Positions 5,343 to 10,596 of a DNA stretch of 10,596 nucleotides are shown here, in pieces. The stretch comes from Odoribacteraceae bacterium (GTDB taxonomy: Bacteria > Bacteroidota > Bacteroidia > Bacteroidales > Marinifilaceae). The DNA is taken from contig JAIRKS010000033.1 in assembly GCA_031259905.1 (NCBI GenBank), positions 1-10,596 of the forward strand, written 5' to 3'. Made by a program: the position numbers and the translations under genes. The notes beneath the pieces are model-generated. The model was given only the letters and a program-made list of their open reading frames with translations. It ran no database searches and was not told where the DNA came from. Position 1 is the stretch's first letter, and each line of letters opens with the position of its first letter.

Positions 5343-5849
5343 TCACTCGAGCAACTTCTCGACGACGCGGATCATCTCCGAGAACCCTTTTTCCGAGTAC
5401 CCGTTCGTGGTATAGACGATCCTTCCCTCCTTATTAATAACGAAATCGCGCGGGATTGCGGTCGTGGCAAACCTTGAATAGATCTCTCGTCCGGTATCCA
5501 ACCCCATAGTAAAGCGGTATCCCGTCCTCTCCCTGAACGCCTCGACCTGTTCGCGGGGATCCTCCCGCGAGATCGCCAGGTAGACGAAATCCTTCCCCTC
5601 GAAGCGCTTCACGATCTCGTCGGGCACGCGTTTGAACTCCTCCAGCGAGGGCGGGTTCCACGTTGCCCAGAAATTCAGTAGGAGAACCTTCCCGCGCAAA
5701 TCCTTCGTCGCCAACCGTTCGCCGTTGAACAACTGCACCTCGAAATCGGGCATCTTGTCACCGACCTTCACCAGGAGCCCCCGGTCTTGTCCCCGCGTAC
5801 TTCCCGAAAAGAACAGGAACATCGCGATAACCGTCCATGCATTTTTCAT
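5343..5849 (-). CDS. Exported TlpA-like thioredoxin-fold protein lacking the CXXC cysteines
   Basis: 168 aa. A short signal peptide (MKNAWTVIAMFLFFSGSTRG, cleavage around 20) has no lipobox cysteine, so a soluble periplasmic protein is expected. The mature part is TlpA/ResA/AhpC-TSA-like: VKVGDKMPDFEV (27-38), LRGKVLLLNFWATW (51-64), then the active-site position reads NPPS (65-68) where redox-active members have CPPC. The cis-proline loop is kept (TTAIPRDFVINKEGRI, 129-144). The whole protein has no cysteine, so thiol-disulfide exchange is impossible. A binding, scaffold or chaperone role is inferred. The reading frame is intact and its GC-rich codon use matches the backbone, arguing against a decaying gene. 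It stands alone, converging on the AT-rich island and divergent from the aldo/keto reductase. Confidence 0.85.
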   Translation of the reverse strand: MKNAWTVIAMFLFFSGSTRGQDRGLLVKVGDKMPDFEVQLFNGERLATKDLRGKVLLLNFWATWNPPSLEEFKRVPDEIVKRFEGKDFVYLAISREDPREQVEAFRERTGYRFTMGLDTGREIYSRFATTAIPRDFVINKEGRIVYTTNGYSEKGFSEMIRVVEKLLE

Positions 5850-5871
5850 AACCGTGTCGTTTTATATCGAG

Positions 5872-5879
5872 CAAATATA
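5872..5879 (-). promoter_or_regulatory. -7 box of the thioredoxin-fold gene
   Basis: On the minus strand this reads TATATTTG, an exact TAnnTTTG match, 22 bases upstream of the ATG at 5847-5849. No convincing -33 TTTG is visible. Confidence 0.6.
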
Positions 5880-5949
5880 GGTGAAAATTCCCACTTTGTC
5901 ACCGGTCGCCGCGCGCGTCCCGTGCATATCGTCGTCGCGACCGGCGGCG

Positions 5950-5978
5950 TCCCGGAAAAAAACGGGAAAAGCGCGGGA
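5950..5978 (+). promoter_or_regulatory. Upstream hairpin/A-tract element, copy 1 (before the aldo/keto reductase)
   Basis: TCCCG and CGGGA pair around an 8-base loop GAAAAAAA, followed by AAA and GCGCGGGA. A related element with a different but still paired stem lies before glnN at 7087-7116, ending in the same GCGCGGGA. Copy 1 ends 69 bases before the start codon. It could be a promoter UP-type element, a regulator site or a leader structure. Confidence 0.4.
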
Positions 5979-5999
5979 TACCGCTCCATTCGTGCTTTC

Positions 6000-6029
6000 T
6001 TCGCGTGACGGGCGTTTGCCCGTCGCGAA
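6000..6029 (+). promoter_or_regulatory. Strong leader hairpin before the aldo/keto reductase
   Basis: TTCGCG-TG-ACGGGC pairs with GCCCGTCGCGAA: 12 base pairs, a 2-base bulge (TG) and a GTTT loop. It ends 18 bases before the ATG, with an A-rich single-stranded stretch between. There is no T-run, so it is not an intrinsic terminator on the plus strand. A protein or RNA control element for the downstream gene, or an operator, is possible. Confidence 0.5.
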
Positions 6030-6047
6030 CCACTAAAAACAAACACC

Positions 6048-7046
6048 ATGAACACGTACACTGCAAGCGAACAACGTCACGAGGCGACCCCCTGTCGTCG
6101 TTGCGGGAACAGCGGTCTATTCCTCCCGCTGGTCTCCCTCGGCTTATGGCACAACTTCGGCGGCGGGGAGCGCTACGCGCGCTTCAGCGAGATCCTCTTC
6201 CACGCCTTCGACCGCGGCGTCACCCACCTCGACCTGGCCAACAACTACGGCCCGCCACCGGGAGCCGCCGAGGAAAACCTTCGCTGCGTCCTCCGCGACG
6301 GCCTGGAGAGATACCGCGACGAGCTGGTCATCTCCACGAAAGCCGGTTACCCGATGTGGCCCGGCCCGCACGGCAGCGGGGGAGGGAGGAAACACTTGCT
6401 GGCAAGCATCGACCAGAGCCTGAAACGGACGGGACTGGAGTACTTCGATATCTTCTACTCGCACCGCCCCGACCCTGTGACGCCCCTCGAGGAGACCGTC
6501 GGGGCGCTCGCCGACATCGTCCGCCGCGGGAAAGCCCTCCACGCGGGGATCTCCAATTACGAGCCGGGACGGGCGAAGCAGGTCATCGACATGCTCCGCG
6601 CGGAGGGCGTGCCGTGCGTCGTGCACCAGGCGCGCTACTCGATGTTCGAGCGGACGCCGGAGCGCGGCCTCCTCGACACCCTCGCGCGGGAAGGCGTCGG
6701 GATGGTCGCCTTCTCGCCCTTGGCGCAGGGACTGCTGACCGATCGCTACCTGGACGGCATCCCCGAAGGCTCGCGGGCCTCCCGCCCCGGGGGATTCCTG
6801 AAACCGGGGCAGGTGACGCCGGGATACCTGTCGAGGGCGCGACGGCTCAACGCGCTCGCCGCCGCGCGGGGGCAAAGCCTCGCGGGAATGGCCCTCGCGT
6901 GGCTACTGCGAAACCCGGTCGTCACGAGCGTCTTGACGGGGGCAAGCTCCACGGCGCAGCTCGACGAGAACCTGAAGGCTACACGTCACCTCGACTTCAC
7001 TCCCGCGGAGCTTGCCGCCATCGAGGAGGCGCTCGACATGCCGTGA
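6048..7046 (+). CDS. Aldo/keto reductase, YghZ (AKR14)-type
   Basis: NADPH-dependent carbonyl reductase of 332 aa, close to E. coli YghZ (L-glyceraldehyde 3-phosphate reductase). The catalytic tetrad is visible: D62 and Y67 in HLDLANNYGPPPG, K98 in ISTKAGY and H139 in FYSHRPD. The family-typical LGLWHNFGG (31-39), AGYPMWPGPHGSGGGRKHLLAS (99-120) and FSPLAQGLLTDRYLDGIP follow, and the C-terminal cofactor region carries SVLTGASSTAQLDEN. The substrate here may be glyceraldehyde 3-phosphate, methylglyoxal or another aldehyde; the sequence does not decide. It is cytosolic. The ATG at 6048 follows an A-rich leader and gives the expected N-terminus; there are two extra cysteines (C16, C19) in a short pre-barrel segment. 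It is monocistronic by appearance, divergent from the thioredoxin-fold gene. Confidence 0.92.
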   Translation: MNTYTASEQRHEATPCRRCGNSGLFLPLVSLGLWHNFGGGERYARFSEILFHAFDRGVTHLDLANNYGPPPGAAEENLRCVLRDGLERYRDELVISTKAGYPMWPGPHGSGGGRKHLLASIDQSLKRTGLEYFDIFYSHRPDPVTPLEETVGALADIVRRGKALHAGISNYEPGRAKQVIDMLRAEGVPCVVHQARYSMFERTPERGLLDTLAREGVGMVAFSPLAQGLLTDRYLDGIPEGSRASRPGGFLKPGQVTPGYLSRARRLNALAAARGQSLAGMALAWLLRNPVVTSVLTGASSTAQLDENLKATRHLDFTPAELAAIEEALDMP

Positions 7047-7049
7047 GGG

Positions 7050-7076
7050 CGCGTCGGGAAAGAACTCGCGTTTTTT
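7050..7076 (+). terminator. Weak possible terminator after the aldo/keto reductase
   Basis: Four-base arms CGCG and CGCG, 13 bases apart, are followed directly by six T. The stem is short, so termination here is only suggested by the T-run and the position just after the stop codon. Confidence 0.3.
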
Positions 7077-7086
7077 CTTCACCTCC

Positions 7087-7116
7087 CCCCTGAAAAAAAC
7101 AGGGAAAACGCGCGGG
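7087..7116 (+). promoter_or_regulatory. Upstream hairpin/A-tract element, copy 2 (before glnN)
   Basis: CCCTG and CAGGG pair around seven A, followed by AAAAC and GCGCGGGA. Compared with copy 1 (5950-5978), the stem differs at a paired position (T-A added inside) while the A loop and the GCGCGGGA tail are kept. It lies 16 bases upstream of the glnN -7 box. Confidence 0.4.
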
Positions 7117-7132
7117 AACTATATTTCTTTTC

Positions 7133-7140
7133 ATACATTT
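7133..7140 (+). promoter_or_regulatory. glnN promoter -7 box
   Basis: TACATTTG, an exact TAnnTTTG, within TTTTCATACATTTGCC, which closely matches the box before the gene at 9613 (TTTTCATACCTTCGC). A start a few bases later would give a leader of roughly 33 bases. Confidence 0.65.
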
Positions 7141-7178
7141 GCCGGCAATTCAAGGGTATCAACCAAAAAAATGATGTT

Positions 7179-9362
7179 ATGTCGAAATCAAGATTTTTAG
7201 CTTTAGAGAAACTATCAAGCAGGAAACCTGTTTGCGCGGGCGATTGCCCTCGCGGTTCTGCCATCTTCGGGGAAGCCGTCTTCTCGATCGAAAAGACGCG
7301 GCAATACCTCCCCGCCGGGGCTTTCAAGCGCCTGGAAAACGCGTTGATCGAGGGTACGCCAATCGACAGGCCCCTGGCCGACCAGGTAGCAGCGGCCATG
7401 AAAGCGTGGGCCGTGGAACGGGGCGTGACGCACTACACGCACTGGTTTCACCCCCTCAACGGCGCCACCGCCGAGAAACACGACGCGTTCATCGACTTGC
7501 TCCCCGACGGCCACGTCATCGAGACGTTCGACGGCCGCCTCCTCGTGCAGCAAGAGCCGGACGCCTCCAGTTTTCCCAACGGCGGCATCCGCAACACCTT
7601 CGAGGCGCGCGGTTACACGGCCTGGGACCCCGCTTCCCCGGCATTCATTAACAACCGCACGCTCTGCATCCCCACCGTCTTCGTGGCCTACACCGGCGAG
7701 GCGCTCGACTACAAGACGCCCCTCCTCAAGGCCCTCTCGGCCCTCGACAAGGCCGCCACGGACGTCTGCCATTACTTCGACAAGGACGTATCCCGCGTCA
7801 TCGCCACCCTGGGATGGGAGCAAGAGTATTTCCTCGTCGACGAGGCGCTCTACAACGCCCGCCCCGACCTCAAGCTCTGCGGGAGAACCCTCACGGGACA
7901 CGCCCCGGCGAAAGGACAACAGCTCGAAGACCAGTACTTCGGCGCCATCCCCTCGCGCGTCACCGCCTTCATGGAAGAACTCGAGCACGAGTGCCACCGC
8001 CTCGGCATCCCCGTCAAGACGCGCCACAACGAGGTCGCCCCGAACCAGTTCGAGTGCGCCCCCGTCTTCGAGGAGGTCAACCTCGCCGTTGATCACAACC
8101 AGCTCCTCATGTCGACCATGAAAAAAGTCGCCAGGAGACACGACTTCCGCGTCCTGCTGCACGAGAAACCCTACAAGGGAATCAACGGCTCGGGCAAGCA
8201 CAACAACTGGTCCATGATGACCGACACCGGCGTCAACCTCCTCTCGCCGGGCAAAAAGCCGAAAACGAACCTCCAATTCCTCGTCTTCCTCGTCTCCACG
8301 ATCAAGGCCGTGCACGAGCACTCAGACCTCATCAAGGCCAGCATCGTCTCCCGCGGCAACGAGGAGCGGCTCGGCGGCGACGAGGCACCGCCCGTCATCA
8401 TGTCCGTCTTCCTCGGCGAATACCTGACGAACCTCCTCGACGAGCTGGAACGAAAGGTCAGCGACAAGAAAATGAGCGCCGACGAGAAGACGGAATTAAA
8501 ACTCAACGTCGGGAAAATCCCGGAGATCATGCTCGATAACACGGATCGCAACCGTACGTCGCCCTTCGCCTTCACCGGCAACCGCTTCGAGTTCCGTGCC
8601 GTCGGCTCCTCGGCCAACTGCGGCGCCCCCATGATCGTCCTGAACACGGCCGTCGCCGACCAGCTGGCGCGCTTCAAGCGCGACGCCGACGCCCTCATCA
8701 ACAAGGGAGTCAAGAAAGACGAGGCGATATTCAAGGTCTTGCGCCGTTACATCACCGAATCGAAGCCCGTGCGCTTCGAGAAAAACGGCTACTCCAGCGA
8801 ATGGAAAGAAGAAGCGGCCACGCGCGGCCTCTCCGCCGAGGCCAACTGCGTGCCGGCGCTCAGGGCGTACCTCTCCGACAAGTCGCGGAAGCTGCTCGTC
8901 GGCAATGGCGTCCTCACCGAGAGAGAGCTGGAAGCCCGCTTCGAGATCAAGAACGAGATCTACCTCAAAAAACTACAAATCGAGTCGCGCGTCCTCGGCG
9001 ACGTCGCCCTCAACCACGTCATCCCGACCGCCATCACGTACCAGAACCGCCTCCTCCAGAACGTCGCGGGGCTAAAGGCCGTGATGCCGGACCACGAGGA
9101 GCTTTCCGCCGTGCAAATCGAGACGATCCGCGCCATATCCCACCACGTCCGCGAGATACAAACCCGCGTGGCGAGCATGACCGAGGCCAGGAAACAGGCC
9201 AACAACGCCTTCGCCGACCCCGTGGAACGTGCCGACGCTTACACGAAAGAGGTGCGGCCCTTCCTCGAGAGCATCCGCTACCACGTCGACAAGCTCGAGC
9301 TACTCGTCGACGACGAGATCTGGCCCCTGCCGAAGTACCGCGAGCTCCTCTTTTCCCGCTAA
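7179..9362 (+). CDS. glnN: Glutamine synthetase type III
   Basis: ATP-dependent synthesis of glutamine from glutamate and ammonia; cytosolic, the main ammonia-assimilating enzyme in many Bacteroidota. The 727 aa match the long GSIII type (about 725-730), not GSI/II. Motifs: THYTHWFHPLNGATAEKHD (84-102), QQEPDASSFPNGGIRNTFEA (124-143, GSIII-specific), GWEQEYFLVD (212-221, metal/glutamate site), TRHNEVAPNQFE (281-292), NGSGKHNNWS (336-345, ammonium/ATP region), DNTDRNRTSPFAFTG (453-467), then NRFEFRA (468-474), and the conserved C-terminus VDDEIWPLPKYRELLFSR. ATGs at 7171 and 7174 are in other frames and stop early; the ATG at 7179 gives the family N-terminus. It is monocistronic: own promoter upstream, strong terminator downstream. 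No GlnB or amtB is adjacent. Confidence 0.97.
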   Translation: MSKSRFLALEKLSSRKPVCAGDCPRGSAIFGEAVFSIEKTRQYLPAGAFKRLENALIEGTPIDRPLADQVAAAMKAWAVERGVTHYTHWFHPLNGATAEKHDAFIDLLPDGHVIETFDGRLLVQQEPDASSFPNGGIRNTFEARGYTAWDPASPAFINNRTLCIPTVFVAYTGEALDYKTPLLKALSALDKAATDVCHYFDKDVSRVIATLGWEQEYFLVDEALYNARPDLKLCGRTLTGHAPAKGQQLEDQYFGAIPSRVTAFMEELEHECHRLGIPVKTRHNEVAPNQFECAPVFEEVNLAVDHNQLLMSTMKKVARRHDFRVLLHEKPYKGINGSGKHNNWSMMTDTGVNLLSPGKKPKTNLQFLVFLVSTIKAVHEHSDLIKASIVSRGNEERLGGDEAPPVIMSVFLGEYLTNLLDELERKVSDKKMSADEKTELKLNVGKIPEIMLDNTDRNRTSPFAFTGNRFEFRAVGSSANCGAPMIVLNTAVADQLARFKRDADALINKGVKKDEAIFKVLRRYITESKPVRFEKNGYSSEWKEEAATRGLSAEANCVPALRAYLSDKSRKLLVGNGVLTERELEARFEIKNEIYLKKLQIESRVLGDVALNHVIPTAITYQNRLLQNVAGLKAVMPDHEELSAVQIETIRAISHHVREIQTRVASMTEARKQANNAFADPVERADAYTKEVRPFLESIRYHVDKLELLVDDEIWPLPKYRELLFSR

Positions 9363-9388
9363 CCCGTCACCGGGAACAACCGCGTGAA

Positions 9389-9419
9389 CCCCGGCAAGAT
9401 CACCCTTGCCGGGTTTTTT
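9389..9419 (+). terminator. Intrinsic terminator of glnN
   Basis: CCCGGCAAG pairs perfectly with CTTGCCGGG across a 6-base loop (ATCACC), followed by six T. It lies 27 bases after the glnN stop. Confidence 0.92.
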
Positions 9420-9445
9420 ATTGCCCGCGATCCCCCCGTTTTTCA

Positions 9446-9454
9446 TACCTTCGC
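9446..9454 (+). promoter_or_regulatory. Probable promoter -7 box for the small membrane-protein pair
   Basis: TACCTTCGC, one base from TAnnTTTG, in the same TTTTCATAC context as the glnN box. It predicts a long leader of about 150 bases to ATG 9613. Confidence 0.5.
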
Positions 9455-9474
9455 GAGGTGTCCACCGCGACACG

Positions 9475-9594
9475 ATGAACTTTACCCACCCTAACACGAC
9501 AATTCATGACACTGACAGCGACACGAGAAACACGAATCACGCCCCGCCGCGCGACACCTCCCGCCGCGAGCCTCCCGCCACGCGTTCACCCTAA
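9475..9594 (+). other. Leader with a 39-codon frame of unclear status
   Basis: Starting at ATG 9475, the frame reads MNFTHPNTTIHDTDSDTRNT and continues proline- and arginine-rich to a TAA just before the next gene's leader. The DNA contains GCGACAC three times (9467, 9518, 9551) and several ACACGA words, and a 5-bp hairpin GTGTC/GACAC at 9458-9473. The peptide has low complexity and resembles no family known to me. It may be a leader peptide, a structured untranslated leader or noise. Confidence 0.25.
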
Positions 9595-9612
9595 CGACAA
9601 AACGAGAAAACC

Positions 9613-10056
9613 ATGAAACCTGCCACTCGAAAGATCCAGAAATACGTGCTGCCGTGCGTCTACATCGTCGCGTTTTACTGGGCATGTTGCACGGGCTCCG
9701 CGCGCCTTCTTGGCGCTGTGCTCATCCTTTACCTGTACTTCGCCGCCTTCGCCGCGTACCGGGAACACGCCGCGCGCGAGGAGATGCCCCCCTTCATGCC
9801 GCACGCCATCGCCGCCCTGTTCAGCCTGTTGCTCTTCTGTCTTTCCGCCTTGTTATACTATTTCCAGGGCAAAGGCTTCTGGCTCTCGCATTGCGTGTTC
9901 AACGTGATCCTCTTCAATTGCGCGTACTACATTAAAATCATGTACCTGTCGCGCCTCCACCGCCGGCGCGAGAAGACGCGCGCCGGGGAGCCTCCCGCCG
10001 GCGACTCGCCCGCCGCGACGAATCGCGGGGAAACCGCCTGGTACAAGAAACCATGA
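9613..10056 (+). CDS. Four-helix membrane protein of unknown function
   Basis: 147 aa, not recognised. Hydrophobic segments at about 11-28, 32-48, 63-84 and 90-112 are followed by a basic, disordered-looking tail (RLHRRREKTRAGEPP onward, from about 115) that probably lies in the cytoplasm. There are six cysteines within or next to the helices (15, 25, 26, 76, 94, 103), an unusual density. Its stop overlaps the start of the next gene by 4 bases (ATGA), so the two are translationally coupled and may act together. GC-rich codon use fits the backbone. Confidence 0.7.
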   Translation: MKPATRKIQKYVLPCVYIVAFYWACCTGSARLLGAVLILYLYFAAFAAYREHAAREEMPPFMPHAIAALFSLLLFCLSALLYYFQGKGFWLSHCVFNVILFNCAYYIKIMYLSRLHRRREKTRAGEPPAGDSPAATNRGETAWYKKP

Positions 10057-10250
10057 ATACAAACATGCAAGTAACGGTACGGCAATTCGTGTTATTTTTC
10101 ATCTTCACTCTTGCCGTGTCCGCCCTGTCGGCCTACCTCGACCTCATGGACGACGCCGTGCGCGGGTATTACAACTCCGTGAAAAACGCTCTCGTTGGCA
10201 TGTTACTCGTCGATCTTTGCACGCGGGATCGCCGCTGGCGCTGGAAATAA
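10053..10250 (+). CDS. Small one- or two-helix membrane protein of unknown function
   Basis: 65 aa. One clear membrane helix at about 11-29 (QFVLFFIFTLAVSALSAYL), a second amphipathic or membrane-associated stretch at about 40-55, and a basic end (RDRRWRWK). Start choice: ATG 10053 overlaps the previous stop; ATG 10065 would also be in frame (residue 5). No family is recognised. Coupling to the four-helix protein suggests a two-subunit membrane complex, by inference only. Confidence 0.6.
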   Translation: MNTNMQVTVRQFVLFFIFTLAVSALSAYLDLMDDAVRGYYNSVKNALVGMLLVDLCTRDRRWRWK

Positions 10251-10360
10251 CCCCTTCATCCCTAACACCCGGCACTACAAAACGACGCGCCCCGCGAACA
10301 ACGGGACGCTCCCCCTTTCTCCCCGCGATGCACCCTCCTCCCCGGCGCGCTCCCCGCGCA

Positions 10361-10553
10361 CTTCTTTCTTTTAAAGGGACAAAAAGCCGTGTCCCCCGCG
10401 CGTTTCTTCTTTAAAGAGGGATAGAAAATCGTGTCACCGCGACGTGCCTTCTTTAAAGAGGAATAGAAAATCGCATCCCCCGCGTGCCCCTTCTTCAAGG
10501 ACGAACAAGAAATCGCGTCCCCGCGGCGAAGAATCGCGTCCTCGCGGCGTGCC
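10361..10553. repeat. Degenerate tandem repeat, unit about 42 bases, four and a half copies
   Basis: The core (C)TTTAAAG recurs at 10370, 10410 and 10452, with a degenerate TTCAAGG at 10494: spacings of 40, 42 and 42. Each core is followed by a purine-rich stretch such as AGGGATAGAAAATCG and a GC-rich part such as GTCCCCCGCG. A shortened copy covers 10530-10553, and another TTTTAAA appears at 10574. The rest of 10251-10596 is C-rich with no gene. On the minus strand the repeats read as 14-residue units (KKxxxGDTIFYPSL), but the frame has no good start. Confidence 0.75.
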
Positions 10554-10596
10554 TTCTAATCAACTGCTCTATTGTTTTAAACCACCCTCCCCGCGG

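Noticed and set aside
6005..7093. Plus-strand 362-codon frame over the aldo/keto reductase
   Set aside because: Out-of-frame, Arg/Pro/Gly-rich shadow of the reductase.
10262..10498. Minus-strand frame of 78 codons with 14-residue repeats
   Set aside because: It begins with TTG, has no visible promoter or ribosome site, and its content is fully explained by the 42-base tandem repeat; reported as a repeat instead.

Overview
The window reads as ordinary GC-rich chromosome of a Bacteroidota bacterium, most likely of the order Bacteroidales, with one small AT-rich foreign patch. The evidence is a type III (GlnN) glutamine synthetase, a menaquinone-type UbiE/MenG methyltransferase, a hypoxanthine phosphoribosyltransferase next to ObgE, SD-poor A-rich leaders, and several promoter -7 boxes of the Bacteroidota form TAnnTTTG. 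No rRNA, tRNA, CRISPR array or recognisable transposase was seen. The genus cannot be fixed from the sequence alone.

Layout. (1) Positions 174-2428, minus strand: a tight operon hpt > obgE > menG, with a 4-base ATGA overlap between hpt and obgE, 9 bases between obgE and menG, and a probable terminator at 114-138. (2) Positions 2429-2486: a 58-base divergent promoter region in which the predicted -7 boxes of hpt (purine salvage) and purE (de novo purine synthesis) abut head to head as an inverted repeat. (3) Positions 2487-3371, plus strand: purE followed 3 bases later by a four-helix membrane protein of unknown function. (4) About 3380-5335: an AT-rich island with gene debris (a truncated RhuM-type gene, a 23-codon stub behind a perfect promoter box, a frameshifted and truncated membrane protein resembling CPBP proteases) and two intact small genes, a ClbS/DfsB-family protein and a DUF2867-like protein. 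Its right edge lies within about 10-20 bases of the stop codon of the next backbone gene. (5) Positions 5343-5849, minus strand: an exported TlpA-like thioredoxin-fold protein in which both active-site cysteines are replaced and which has no cysteine at all. (6) Positions 6048-9362, plus strand: a YghZ-type aldo/keto reductase and glnN, each preceded by a related hairpin/A-tract element about 70-80 bases upstream of its start; glnN ends in a strong intrinsic terminator. (7) Positions 9446-10250: a promoter, a roughly 150-base leader, and two overlapping genes for small unknown membrane proteins. (8) Positions 10361-10553: degenerate tandem repeats with a period of about 42 bases.

Functionally, the backbone genes cover purine supply, ribosome assembly/GTPase control, menaquinone synthesis, carbonyl reduction and ammonia assimilation. 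I did not find a convincing new multi-gene system. The most useful leads are the face-to-face hpt/purE promoters, the cysteine-free TlpA homologue, the repeated upstream hairpin element, the decaying AT-rich island, and the 42-base tandem repeats.
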